Source: Aestuariibacter salexigens DSM 15300 (GTDB lineage: Bacteria; Pseudomonadota; Gammaproteobacteria; Enterobacterales; Alteromonadaceae). From it: a stretch of 64,000 nucleotides of DNA. The position numbers and the translations under genes are program-made. The stretch is from positions 62,001-126,000 of the forward strand of contig NZ_AUBH01000004.1 in NCBI RefSeq assembly GCF_000429145.1, written 5' to 3'. This document shows positions 52,192 to 61,410 of this stretch, piece by piece (within the stretch, counting starts at the first letter, position 1; each line of letters starts with the position of its first letter). The notes under the pieces were generated by a model that saw nothing but the letters and a program-made list of their open reading frames with translations, made no database searches and was not told where the DNA came from.

Positions 52192-53634
52192 TTAGCCGTG
52201 TACCGAGGCATAACCCGCTTCACCGTCAAAGGTATACAGGTTTTCTGTTTTCACCACATCAAAACCGGCGTCGTGCAAACGGGTCTGCAAGGCCAGTACT
52301 TCGGCAAAGTCCAGATTTTCGGTCGGTGACAGAAAACGACAGCGCCAGTGGTCCGTACAGAACGTTTCCGGAAACCCGGTTGGCCAGACTTTCACACCAC
52401 GGTTGGTGATAAGTTGCAGTTTAATATTCTCGCGACTCAGGGCGTTAAGTTTTTGTCCTAACTCAGCAGGCTCACCCTGCTGCCATTGCAGGAAGATATC
52501 AATCCCTACCAGCGCCTTTTGAGCAGGCGCTTTACGCACCGGCGTCGGCAGTTTAAGTGGCGTGCTTTGTGCGTAACTGACTGGCGAAAGCAGCGATGGT
52601 GTTTTACCCAATCTTGCAATCACTGCATCGGCAAACGCCATGGTGCCAACTTTTTGCTTGCTGACCGTCTGTTTATAAATATCTGCGGTATGAATGCCGT
52701 CTTCAAGCGTGCAGAGCCAGGCATTATGAACCTTTTCTGCAACATCCGCCTGGCCAATGTGTACCAGCATCTGAACTGCACCATGCAACAGGCCTGAGGG
52801 GTTAGCCACGTCCTGGCCAGCTAAATCTGGTGCTGAGCCATGAATGGCCTCAAACATGGCGCACTGGTCACCAATGTTGGCTGAACCTGCCATACCTACT
52901 GAGCCAGCGATCTGTGCCGCCACATCAGAGACGATATCGCCATAAAGGTTGGGCATGACCACAACGTCAAAGTTTTCCGGCGTGTCTGCAATGCGTGCAG
53001 CACCGATATCAATGATCATGCTGTCCTGCTCAATGTCCGGGTATTGCTCGCCGATTTCCTTGAACACCTTGTGAAACAGACCATCTGTCAACTTCATGAT
53101 GTTGTCTTTGATCATACAGGTGACACGCTCACGCCCCTGCTGTCTGGCGTATTCAAAAGCGTAGCGCACGATACGCTCACACCCTGGGCGAGTGATCAGT
53201 TTCAGACACTGGTAAACCTCTTCAGTCTGACGATGCTCGATGCCTGCATACAAATCTTCTTCATTTTCTCGAATAATCACCAGATCCATATTCGGATGTT
53301 TAGTGTCGACGAAGGGCGAGTAGGCAACGCAAGGGCGCACATTGGCATAAAGCCCCAGCGCTTTTCTCATACTCACATTGAGACTTTTATAACCGCCTCC
53401 CTGAGGTGTCGTGATGGGGGCCTTAAGAAACACTTTGGTGCGGCGTAGCGACTCCCACGCACTGTCATCAATACCATTGGTCTGTCCACGCAGATAAACC
53501 TGCTCACCAATCTCTATCGTTTCAGGCGCAATACGCGCGCCCGCAGCTTCAAGGATATGCAGTGTTGCCTGCATGATAGACGGGCCAATGCCATCTCCAT
53601 TGGCAATGGTAATAGGAACCGGTTGCATGCTCAT
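52192..53634 (-). CDS. icd: NADP-type isocitrate dehydrogenase with C-terminal extension
   Basis: 480 residues. Beta-decarboxylating dehydrogenase fold: ITIANGDGIGPSIM, substrate residues in KSLNVSMRKALGLYANVRP, RENEEDLYAGIEH, metal site MPNLYGDIVSDVAAQIAGSV and AMFEAIHGSAPDLAGQDVAN. Residues about 345-480 form an extra domain (LVGIDIFLQWQQGEPAEL, FCTDHWRCRFLSP) like the one in Thermus-type IDH. It oxidises isocitrate to 2-oxoglutarate. Divergent from a LysR regulator across 102 bp. Confidence 0.92.
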   Translation of the reverse strand: MSMQPVPITIANGDGIGPSIMQATLHILEAAGARIAPETIEIGEQVYLRGQTNGIDDSAWESLRRTKVFLKAPITTPQGGGYKSLNVSMRKALGLYANVRPCVAYSPFVDTKHPNMDLVIIRENEEDLYAGIEHRQTEEVYQCLKLITRPGCERIVRYAFEYARQQGRERVTCMIKDNIMKLTDGLFHKVFKEIGEQYPDIEQDSMIIDIGAARIADTPENFDVVVMPNLYGDIVSDVAAQIAGSVGMAGSANIGDQCAMFEAIHGSAPDLAGQDVANPSGLLHGAVQMLVHIGQADVAEKVHNAWLCTLEDGIHTADIYKQTVSKQKVGTMAFADAVIARLGKTPSLLSPVSYAQSTPLKLPTPVRKAPAQKALVGIDIFLQWQQGEPAELGQKLNALSRENIKLQLITNRGVKVWPTGFPETFCTDHWRCRFLSPTENLDFAEVLALQTRLHDAGFDVVKTENLYTFDGEAGYASVHG

Positions 53635-53718
53635 TATCTTGTCTCCGATGGGGTTAGCTAAATTCGGGCGTCATTGTAATGAGTCATAACATTTATAATA
53701 ATAGATTTTATTGTTATT

Positions 53719-53745
53719 TTTTATCGATTTTCATAGATGATAAAA
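53719..53745. promoter_or_regulatory. Candidate LysR operator between icd and lysR
   Basis: TTTTATC-N13-GATAAAA, 7-bp perfect inverted arms in an AT-rich stretch between the divergent icd and LysR genes, overlapping the LysR start. LysR proteins usually repress their own gene and control the divergent one. Confidence 0.45.
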
Positions 53746-54654
53746 TCATTTCATACCCGCCAGCTCACCTTCAGACAGTTAGAAATCTTCCGCTCTGTGG
53801 CTGACTGCGGCAGCGTCACCGACGCTGCCAAGACACTGCATCTGGCCCAGCCAACGGTATCGACACAGTTGGCAAAGCTTGCCCAGACTACACAAACCGC
53901 GTTATTTGAACAGGTCGGCAAAAAGCTGTATCTGACCGATGCAGGACAGGAGTTATTGGAGGCAAGCCGCGATTTGTTTGCAGTACTGGAAAATCTGGAG
54001 ATGCGGCTTGCCAAACGAGCAGGGTTATCGTTTGGTCATCTTCGACTGTCAGCGGTGACCACGTCTAAATACCTGGTTCCCACCTGGCTTGGCTCTTTTT
54101 GCCGACTGTATCCATCTATTGAGCCTGAATTTAATGTCGGCAACCGCGCTGAAATTATTGCTCGCCTGCGTCAGAATCTGGATGACTTTTACATCTTTAG
54201 TCACCCCCCCCGGGAGCTGGATATCAACGCTCAACCTATTACCGATAACCCACTGGTACTTATCGCGCCACAGGATCATCCGCTGGCAAACCAGGCGGAC
54301 CTGACCTGGTCTGACTTACGCAATGAACGTTTTCTGATCCGAGAACAGGGTTCAGGCACACGCTTTGCTATCGAAGGTTTCTTCAAAGAATATGGCGCCC
54401 CCCACCTTCGTCCTTTGACCATAGCGAGTAACGAGGCAATTAAAGAGTCCGTTGTGGCGGGTTTGGGCATCGCCATCATCAGCCGCCATGCACTTAGCCA
54501 CATGGCGCCCGGGAATCTGGTTGAGCTTCAGGTTAAGGAACTCCCTATAAAAAGCCGCTGGTACCTGGTCACCCCACAAGGCAAGGTCGCCTCGCCAGCG
54601 GCACAGGCATTTTATGAACACGTTAACAGGCTGCTCGACGATATCGCCCAGTGA
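53737..54654 (+). CDS. LysR family transcriptional regulator (CbbR-like)
   Basis: 305 residues. Winged helix at about 8-70 (LTFRQLEIFRSVADCGSVTD, LHLAQPTVSTQLAKLAQTT) and an effector domain with LRLSAVTTSKYLVPTWLGSF, IREQGSGTRFAIEGFF and SVVAGLGIAIISRHAL. It resembles the CbbR/CysB side of the family. Divergent from icd with a palindrome between, so it may control icd. The alternative is that it merely sits there. Confidence 0.93.
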   Translation: MIKSFHTRQLTFRQLEIFRSVADCGSVTDAAKTLHLAQPTVSTQLAKLAQTTQTALFEQVGKKLYLTDAGQELLEASRDLFAVLENLEMRLAKRAGLSFGHLRLSAVTTSKYLVPTWLGSFCRLYPSIEPEFNVGNRAEIIARLRQNLDDFYIFSHPPRELDINAQPITDNPLVLIAPQDHPLANQADLTWSDLRNERFLIREQGSGTRFAIEGFFKEYGAPHLRPLTIASNEAIKESVVAGLGIAIISRHALSHMAPGNLVELQVKELPIKSRWYLVTPQGKVASPAAQAFYEHVNRLLDDIAQ

Positions 54655-54660
54655 CAACAA

Positions 54661-55572
54661 TCATTTAGTGTTAGCAAGCAAATATTGCAGACCACCAACG
54701 ATCGCAGCGACCTGGGCATCAATGCAGATTTCCGGTGTCGCAGACGGACTGTCAGGGTAGACTTCCGTGGTGGTGACGTACTCAGCATTGGTAAACCCAC
54801 CACACAGTTTTAAGGAGCGCTTGTCGTAATTGATGACCCCAGGTTGAGTAACGTCTGCGCCTATAATTTTGCCGTGTTCATCCGGCGGCGCAATATGAGT
54901 CACTTTACCTACGCTTTCGATGACCGCGCGTTGAAAGTCGGGCTGTGAGCGCGTGCTGTCGTCAACGGTATAAAAGCCATCCGGAATATTCCAGTTATCA
55001 TGGGTCGTGCCGTCTCTGGCTGCTAAAGCAGGGCGAAACTCGCTGTTATCCGTGTCGGTCGTCTCATGCAGGTCAAAATGGGCCAGCCACTGCACATCTA
55101 ATTGCCGAACCAACTGCATCACCATCCGCGCTTCTGCAGAAAGTGAGTTATCCGTAAAAGAACGATTAGGATCGACGGCATCAGGGTTCCAGCGATTGAT
55201 AGTTTCATAGCCCCACGGGCTAATGCAGGGAGCGATGAGCAAGTTAATTCTATTGGTATAGTCCAGCGCCACCGTCTCAGCAAACCGGATTGCACCCTGC
55301 ACACCGCTAGTCTCGTAGCCATGTACGCCACCGGTCACCAGCACATTGGGACGGTCCAACTGCCAGTCAAAAGATTTCAGCGCGTACAGCGGATACTTGA
55401 TTTCGTCATAAGGTAATGCCCCGTATTGAATAAGCTCAAAGCGTTCTGACAGGGGCATGATTTTATCTAATACCTCTGTCTGGTAACTACGCTGTACATG
55501 TTGCTGTTGCAACCAGTGTTGTTTTTCTTCGTTTCCCCAGGGAGTACCGGGCTTGCCGATCGGATAGGTCAT
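54661..55572 (-). CDS. M14 family zinc carboxypeptidase-like protein
   Basis: 303 residues, no signal peptide. VLVTGGVHGYETSGVQGAI carries the HxxE zinc pair (His84, Glu87), WLAHFDLHETTDTDNSEF the third His, and TTTEVYPDS the catalytic Glu; the Asn-Arg substrate site is seen in DAVDPNRSFTDN. It is close to succinylglutamate-desuccinylase-like and cytosolic carboxypeptidase types. The substrate may be a peptide or N-acyl amino acid. Convergent with LysR, followed 5' by the ALDH gene. Confidence 0.9.
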   Translation of the reverse strand: MTYPIGKPGTPWGNEEKQHWLQQQHVQRSYQTEVLDKIMPLSERFELIQYGALPYDEIKYPLYALKSFDWQLDRPNVLVTGGVHGYETSGVQGAIRFAETVALDYTNRINLLIAPCISPWGYETINRWNPDAVDPNRSFTDNSLSAEARMVMQLVRQLDVQWLAHFDLHETTDTDNSEFRPALAARDGTTHDNWNIPDGFYTVDDSTRSQPDFQRAVIESVGKVTHIAPPDEHGKIIGADVTQPGVINYDKRSLKLCGGFTNAEYVTTTEVYPDSPSATPEICIDAQVAAIVGGLQYLLANTK

Positions 55573-55664
55573 AGTGGTCGTCTTACCTAAAGTGATTCAT
55601 GTTTGCCATCGGCTGCCCACAACGGGCAGCCAATTTTTACCAGATGTTGTTGGTCAGGGTAGGC

Positions 55665-57098
55665 CTAACCCTGCGGGTCCCGGATCACCAACAGGCGCGT
55701 CTCGGTCATATCCTCAATGGCGTATTTGATGCCCTCCCTGCCCAAGCCTGATTCCTTCACGCCGCCATAAGGCATGTTATCCACCCGCCAGCTAGGCACA
55801 TCACCAATTACCACACCGCCCACATCAAGCACATCCCACGCCTTCTGCGCTTTATAGATGTCTCGGGTAAACACACCGGCCTGCAAGCCAAACTGGCTAT
55901 CATTTACTTTATTAAGGGCTTCGTCGAAGTCGCTGAATTTACTGATGACGGTAACAGGTCCAAAGGCTTCTTCAGCGTTTACTTCACTATCATGCGGTGC
56001 ATTCTCAAGAATAGTCGCTTCTAGCATGGCGCCGTCCCGTTTACCGCCGCACAATAATGTTGCCCCCGCTGATACCGCATTCTGGATCCATGACTCCAGT
56101 CGTTTTGCCTCAGACTCGGCAATCATTGGACCAATGAATGTATTTTCGTCAAAGGGGTCCCCCATTGTTAGCTGGCTGACTTTGTCGACATACCGTGTCT
56201 TGAATTCATCGTAAATACTGTCGTGAATGAATATTCGCTGCACGCTGATACAGCTCTGTCCAGACTGGTAATACGCACCAAATACGATGCGCTCAATAGC
56301 GTCATCAAGATCGGCATCCGCATCGACGATACAGCCTGCATTGCCACCCAATTCAAGGATCACTGGTTTCTTCCCGGCACGGGCTTTGAGATCCCATCCC
56401 ACATCCGGAGAGCCGGTAAAACTGAGCAACTTGAAGCGGTCGTCAGTAGTAAAAAGCTCCGCGCCGTCACGGCTACAGGGCAATATACTGAATGCGCCTT
56501 TAGGCAAATCAGTCTCGGCCAGTATCTCTCCGATAATCAATGCGCCAAGTGGCGTGCGAGATGCAGGTTTCAATACAAATGCACATCCTACCGCCAGGGC
56601 AGGCGCAACTTTGTGAGCGGCCAGATTTAACGGAAAGTTAAACGGTGAAATAAATGAACAGGGTCCGATCGGGACCTTCTTAGTCATACCGCGGTAGCCA
56701 TTGGCCCGTGGCGTGATCTCAAGGTTAATGACCTCGCCATTGATGCGCACGGCCTCTTCAGCGGCAATGCGAAACGTATCGATCAGGCGAGTCACTTCCC
56801 CGCGTGCATCTTTTATAGGTTTACCAGCCTCAACGCATAACGCTTCGGCGAGTTCATCGAAACGCTCTTTAAAACGTTCGACACAATGATTCAGGATATC
56901 CTGACGCTGGTGAGGTTTCATTGCTGTCAACGCTTCCTGAGCATCAACTGCTGCTGCGATAGCCTGATCAATCACATCTTCACCTGCCATGGCCACTCGT
57001 GTGGCCACTTCACCCGTATATTTGTTGGTGACAGCAAGATCCTGATTTGCAAAAACGGCCTCGTTTGCAAGATAGTAAGGATAAGCATCCTTTAACAT
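55665..57098 (-). CDS. Aldehyde dehydrogenase family protein
   Basis: 477 residues. FISPFNFPLNLAAHKVAPAL, LSFTGSPDVGWDLK, catalytic Glu249 in VILELGGNAGCIV and Cys283 in YYQSGQSCISVQR, then EEAFGPVTVISKF and MPYGGVKESGLGREG: a complete NAD(P)-dependent aldehyde dehydrogenase of the succinate-semialdehyde/phosphonoacetaldehyde-like group. It lies 9 bases after the acetolactate-synthase-like gene, so the two share a transcript and probably a pathway. Confidence 0.93.
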   Translation of the reverse strand: MLKDAYPYYLANEAVFANQDLAVTNKYTGEVATRVAMAGEDVIDQAIAAAVDAQEALTAMKPHQRQDILNHCVERFKERFDELAEALCVEAGKPIKDARGEVTRLIDTFRIAAEEAVRINGEVINLEITPRANGYRGMTKKVPIGPCSFISPFNFPLNLAAHKVAPALAVGCAFVLKPASRTPLGALIIGEILAETDLPKGAFSILPCSRDGAELFTTDDRFKLLSFTGSPDVGWDLKARAGKKPVILELGGNAGCIVDADADLDDAIERIVFGAYYQSGQSCISVQRIFIHDSIYDEFKTRYVDKVSQLTMGDPFDENTFIGPMIAESEAKRLESWIQNAVSAGATLLCGGKRDGAMLEATILENAPHDSEVNAEEAFGPVTVISKFSDFDEALNKVNDSQFGLQAGVFTRDIYKAQKAWDVLDVGGVVIGDVPSWRVDNMPYGGVKESGLGREGIKYAIEDMTETRLLVIRDPQG

Positions 57099-57107
57099 AG
57101 GGTTTCC

Positions 57108-58748
57108 TTAGAGCTCCTGGCTCAATTCTTTTATTGTTTTATTAAGTGTTTGGTCATTCAGACTGTAGTCAACCGGGCAATCAATCAGGTGCACGGCTGG
57201 CTCATTCAGACATTTCTGAACAAGGCCCAGCAAGCCTTCCGTAGAGTCGACTCGCCAGCCTTTTGCGCCGTAGCTTTCGGCGTATTTGACGAAATCCGGG
57301 TTACCGTAATCGAGCCCGAAGTTATCAAAATTCATATGCGCCTGTTTCCACTTAATCATGCCGTACGCGTCATCACGCAGAATGATCACGACGATGTGTA
57401 AGTTCAGGCGCACCGCCGTTTCCATCTCCTGACTATTCATCATGAAGCCACCGTCGCCACAGACCGTCAATACGGCCCGATTTGGATAAACGAGTTTTGC
57501 TGCCATGGCAGAAGGCAGCCCAGCGCCCATGGTGGCTAGTGCGTTATCCAATAGCAGCGTATTAGGTGCGAATGCGGGATAATTTCGGGCAAACCAGATT
57601 TTGTACACGCCATTATCCAGTGTCACAATGCCGTCATCAGGCATGGCTTTGCGAATATCCCTTACAAAGCGCTCCGGCAGCACCGGGAATCGGTCGTCAT
57701 CTTCGGACTCACTGCGGTGAGCCACGTAGGCATCATGTACATCGCAGTAGAAATCAAGTTTCCAGCCCTGCTGTGGAGTAATTTTTTCTTTGATTTGCCA
57801 GATGCTATTGGCAATATCGCCTACCACCTCAAGCTGTGGGAAATACACCGGATCCACCGCCGCAGAATCAAAGTTTATATGGATCACCTGTTGACCGTTC
57901 TGCTCCATAAAAAAGGGCGGTTTCTCAACGACGTCATGACCGACATTAATAATCAGATCGGCTCGTCGAATCGCCCTGTGAACAAAATCCCCATCAGACA
58001 GCGCGGTATTGCCCATAAACAGCTTGTCGGTTTCATTGAGTACGCCTTTACCCATCTGCGTAGTGATAAATGGAATACCGGTCTTGTCGACAAACTCTCT
58101 GAGCATTTTAGCGGTCAGTTTACGATTCGCACCGGCGCCGATGAGCAACACGGGAGAGGTTGCCTGCTCGATCATTTCCACCGCACGATTGATGGCTTTA
58201 TATTCAGCAATAGGACGACGCCCCTGAGTAGGCGATATCAACGGTGCCGATGTCTGTTCAGCGGCGATATCCTCGGGTAGCTCAATGTGTACGGCCCCTG
58301 GTCTTTCCTCATGGGCAATGCGGAAGGCTTCTCTGACCACAGAGGGAATGCGATCACCACTCACTACCTGAGCGGTATATTTGGTAATCGGGCGCATCAT
58401 ATCGACCACATCAATCACCTGGAAGCGACCTTGTTTGCTGGTTTTGATTGGTTTTTGTCCGGTAATGACCATCATCGGCATTGCGCCCAACTGCGCGTAA
58501 GCAGCGGGGGTCACCAAGTTAGTCGCGCCTGGCCCTAATGTGGACAGACACACTCCTACCTTGCCGGTTAATCTTCCGTAGGTAGCGGCCATGAAACCGG
58601 CCCCCTGTTCATGCCGGGTCAGGATAAGTTTGATGGATGAGTGTCGCAGAGACTCCAGCAAATCAAGGTTCTCTTCACCGGGTATGCCGAAAATATATTC
58701 GACTCCCTCAGCCTCTAGTGCTTTGACGAACAGGTCTGATGCTTTCAT
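57108..58748 (-). CDS. Acetolactate-synthase-like ThDP-dependent enzyme
   Basis: 546 residues. The N-terminal ThDP-pyrimidine domain has IFGIPGEENLDL (activating Glu) and STLGPGATNLVTPAAYAQLG; the middle domain has VLLIGAGANRKL; the C-terminal PP-domain has VCGDGGFMMNSQEMETAVRL and DDAYGMIKWKQ. It fits a catabolic-type (FAD-independent-looking) acetolactate synthase or a related carboligase/decarboxylase. There is no ilvH-like small subunit and no ilvC nearby, and the partner is an ALDH, so a catabolic function is likely. ATG 58748 has AAAAGGAGCC upstream. Confidence 0.88.
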   Translation of the reverse strand: MKASDLFVKALEAEGVEYIFGIPGEENLDLLESLRHSSIKLILTRHEQGAGFMAATYGRLTGKVGVCLSTLGPGATNLVTPAAYAQLGAMPMMVITGQKPIKTSKQGRFQVIDVVDMMRPITKYTAQVVSGDRIPSVVREAFRIAHEERPGAVHIELPEDIAAEQTSAPLISPTQGRRPIAEYKAINRAVEMIEQATSPVLLIGAGANRKLTAKMLREFVDKTGIPFITTQMGKGVLNETDKLFMGNTALSDGDFVHRAIRRADLIINVGHDVVEKPPFFMEQNGQQVIHINFDSAAVDPVYFPQLEVVGDIANSIWQIKEKITPQQGWKLDFYCDVHDAYVAHRSESEDDDRFPVLPERFVRDIRKAMPDDGIVTLDNGVYKIWFARNYPAFAPNTLLLDNALATMGAGLPSAMAAKLVYPNRAVLTVCGDGGFMMNSQEMETAVRLNLHIVVIILRDDAYGMIKWKQAHMNFDNFGLDYGNPDFVKYAESYGAKGWRVDSTEGLLGLVQKCLNEPAVHLIDCPVDYSLNDQTLNKTIKELSQEL

Positions 58749-59077
58749 AAGGCTCCTTTTAATCATGATGGCGAAACGGCGTTTCACCCATTGCCAATCA
58801 GGCAGCTTATTCTCTATACGTTAACAGGTATGGGGCGGTAAGTCGCATTTCAACAGCCGTATTCCTATCCATACTTTTTATACTTCATTGTCACTAATAT
58901 TGATAAACAGCTCAGGTCGCAACTTTACTGCATACCCCCTATCTTTTCTGGACTTTACTGGCAAACATATAGCCGCTATTAGTGTAGACGGATTTTCACA
59001 AAGGTATTTTCAGCAATATCCCAACGCGTCACTTCATACTAATAAAATCTGCTGGTCTGATAGTGTTTTGGTATGCA
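58749..59077. other. Intergenic region between carboligase and riboswitch-controlled protease
   Basis: About 330 bases that must hold two divergent promoters. One 81-codon frame (58888-59133) runs into the riboswitch and has no ribosome-binding site. Nothing else recognised. Confidence 0.45.
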
Positions 59078-59172
59078 AGTTATGCAGAATGGCAAACCAC
59101 GTGAAAATGTGGGGCGCAAAGTCACCGGTCTAAGGAGTCATTACTCTACGACAGCGGGATTGCCGGAAAGCT
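59078..59172 (+). promoter_or_regulatory. c-di-GMP-I (GEMM) riboswitch upstream of the metzincin gene
   Basis: The conserved GEMM core is present in order: TGGCAAACC, a P1b hairpin CCACGT-GAAA-ATGTGG with the required GAAA tetraloop, GGGGCGCAAAG, CACCGGTCTAA, a short hairpin GAG-TCATTA-CTC, and CAGCGGGATTGCCGG. The spacing agrees with the Vc2-type aptamer. Downstream, CCAAAT (59210-59215) can pair with ATTTGG (59231-59236), which overlaps the GGAG ribosome-binding site (59235-59238). That would give translational control of the protease at 59246. Two GGDEF proteins are in the window. Confidence 0.93.
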
Positions 59173-59245
59173 GACGTTTTTTAAACGGGCAGCCGACTGT
59201 TTTTCCGTTCCAAATGACCTTGTAGTAACAATTTGGAGCAACCTA

Positions 59246-61357
59246 ATGAGTCTGTTCAACAACCTACGATTAAGCCTGATTGCAGGCTGTGTCTGTACAT
59301 CAATCTCAGGCGTTACTTATGCCGCCCCCGATGGGACAGGTGTCACCAACCTACCGCCGCAGGCAATGCAAAATATTCCTGAGGGCAGATTAAAACAGAG
59401 TCTGTCTAACCTTCCTGAACCTATTCGTCAGCGGGTTTTACAGCGCCTGTCAGATCTCGGTATACCGGCGTTGGATCTACTGTTGATGGATGTGGATGCC
59501 GATGGTGAACTATTTTACATCGAAGAAGGCTTAGTTGAGTTTACCGACAGTGCAGAACCGCAAAGCGACACAACCAACGCCACGTTACCTCCTGTCGATG
59601 TATTCAATCTGCACAGCAATCCGGGTTCAGCCAACACCATTTTCCTGGATTTTGATGGTGGTGAAATCAGCGGCAAGGCTTGGGGCGGCGGTGCCAGCTA
59701 CGATTCCGTCCCTTATGATTTGGATGGCAACCCAGCAGACTTTAATGACACCGAACGCGCTCGGATCCATGAGATATGGACACGGGTTGCCGACGACTTT
59801 GCTGCGTTTGATGTCAACGTGACCACGCAGGCACCAAGCAACTTTGGCCCCAACACCGGATGGTTACTATTTACCAAAGACACTGACAATAATGGTAAGG
59901 CCATGCCCAGTCAGGGTGCAGGTGGTGTTGCTTATGTAGGCGTATGGGGCAGAAGTAACTATACCTACTATCAACCTGCACTGGTGTATTACAACCGCCT
60001 GGGCTCAGGCGCGGCCAATTTTATGGCTGAGGCAGGCTCTCACGAGATGGGGCATAATTTTGGCCTGAGTCACGATGGCACCTCTACTGAAAGCTATTAT
60101 CGCGGCCTGGGCGCTGACAATGAGCCAACCAGTTGGGCACCTATAATGGGAGTTGGCTACTACAAAAATGTTACGCAATGGAGCAAAGGCGAATATCCGG
60201 ACGCCAGTCAGTCACAGGACGATATTGCGATTATTCGCAATCAGCTTGGCGATAGTGTGGATAGCGCTGGCTCGGCATCAACACCTGCTGCCTTGATTAC
60301 CGATGAAAATGGTCAATTTACGGCAACCAACAGACAGCTCGACCCCGGCAGTGTGGTATCAGACAATAAAGGCAGCGTGCAGGTTGCAGACTCGGACTGG
60401 TTTCAATTTAATGCCGGGTCCGGCCCAGTGGAGTTCAGCGCTACGCCTGCGTGGGATGCGTTTACACGTTCCAGTCGTCGTGGTGCAAACCTCGATATTG
60501 GTCTACGACTCTACGATGCCCAGGGTGGCCTGATTGCCGACAGTGCTGATGAGTTCGACACCAGTGCCAGTTTGAGCACCTCCTTAGCGGAAGGGCTTTA
60601 CTTGCTTGAGGTATATGGTACCGTGAGCAACTACGCCTCCGATTACGGCAGTCAGGGACACTACTATCTGAATGGCCAGATCGCCGTAGGCGTGCCGGAT
60701 GTAACGCCACCAGATCCTAACCCCATGTCGTTTGCACAAATGCCCAATGCGTTAGGCGCCTATGAGATTGAGATGCAGGCCACCACAGCTGTGGATGATC
60801 GCGGTGGGGTAGTCAGTTACCAGTTTGATTGTCAATCCGGAGGACAGGGCTGCGTCACAAGTGCGTGGCAAACGGATAGTCACTTCGTAGTGAGCGGTCT
60901 GCAACCACAGACCGAGTATTGCTTTACCGTCACTGCCAGAGATCTTGCTGGTAACACTACGGTCGCATCTGCGCCAGAATGCGCAGTAACTGAACAGGCC
61001 CCGCCACAACCAGAGCCACCCAGTGCACCCGGTACGCTGAGTGTTGCTGATGGCGCAAATGGTACAGCTCTGTTGAACTGGACGGATAATAGCGATAACG
61101 AAACAGCATTTGTCGTAGAACGGGAAAAGCTGCATAAAAATGGTCGTTGGCACGCTACACAAATTGTAGCCACATTGTCTGCGGACACCGTCAGCTATGC
61201 TGATATCAGCGGTGCGGGTGAATTCCGCTATCGCGTTAAGGCAAGTAACAGCGTCGGTGATTCCGCGTGGACCGCCTGGCGCAATGTCACCGTTACATCG
61301 AATGACGGCGGTGGTGGCGGCGACAAGCCATGCCGCGGTAAAAAGTGCACGGGCTAG
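59246..61357 (+). CDS. Secreted metzincin metalloprotease with FN3-like domains
   Basis: 703 residues. Signal peptide (about 1-27, SGVTYA-AP). Pro-region rich in Asp, then the zinc site HEMGHNFGLSH at 266-276 (His266, Glu267, His270, His276) after VYYNRLGSGAANFMAEAGS. A conserved downstream Met occurs in APIMGVGYY, the Met-turn of metzincins. Later are a pre-peptidase C-like segment (about 375-480: DWFQFNAGSGPVEFSA, DIGLRLYDAQGGLIADS) and two FN3-like domains (about 495-690). The tail is a Gly run followed by KPCRGKKCTG. Expression is probably set by the c-di-GMP riboswitch directly upstream. A secreted biofilm- or nutrient-related protease is likely. Confidence 0.9.
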   Translation: MSLFNNLRLSLIAGCVCTSISGVTYAAPDGTGVTNLPPQAMQNIPEGRLKQSLSNLPEPIRQRVLQRLSDLGIPALDLLLMDVDADGELFYIEEGLVEFTDSAEPQSDTTNATLPPVDVFNLHSNPGSANTIFLDFDGGEISGKAWGGGASYDSVPYDLDGNPADFNDTERARIHEIWTRVADDFAAFDVNVTTQAPSNFGPNTGWLLFTKDTDNNGKAMPSQGAGGVAYVGVWGRSNYTYYQPALVYYNRLGSGAANFMAEAGSHEMGHNFGLSHDGTSTESYYRGLGADNEPTSWAPIMGVGYYKNVTQWSKGEYPDASQSQDDIAIIRNQLGDSVDSAGSASTPAALITDENGQFTATNRQLDPGSVVSDNKGSVQVADSDWFQFNAGSGPVEFSATPAWDAFTRSSRRGANLDIGLRLYDAQGGLIADSADEFDTSASLSTSLAEGLYLLEVYGTVSNYASDYGSQGHYYLNGQIAVGVPDVTPPDPNPMSFAQMPNALGAYEIEMQATTAVDDRGGVVSYQFDCQSGGQGCVTSAWQTDSHFVVSGLQPQTEYCFTVTARDLAGNTTVASAPECAVTEQAPPQPEPPSAPGTLSVADGANGTALLNWTDNSDNETAFVVEREKLHKNGRWHATQIVATLSADTVSYADISGAGEFRYRVKASNSVGDSAWTAWRNVTVTSNDGGGGGDKPCRGKKCTG

Positions 61358-61373
61358 TGTCTACGCCTGACTA

Positions 61374-61399
61374 TCAAGCCTGCCTTATAGCAGGCTTGA
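61374..61399. terminator. Stem-loop between convergent protease and MASE1-GGDEF genes
   Basis: TCAAGCCTGC / GCAGGCTTGA 10-bp perfect stem with a 6-base loop, directly after the protease stop. No long T run on either strand, so it may be a weak terminator or an mRNA-end stabiliser. Confidence 0.6.
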
Positions 61400-61410
61400 T
61401 GCCTTCTACC

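Noticed and set aside
58888-59133. An 81-codon frame before the metzincin
   Set aside because: It overlaps the riboswitch aptamer and has no ribosome-binding site.
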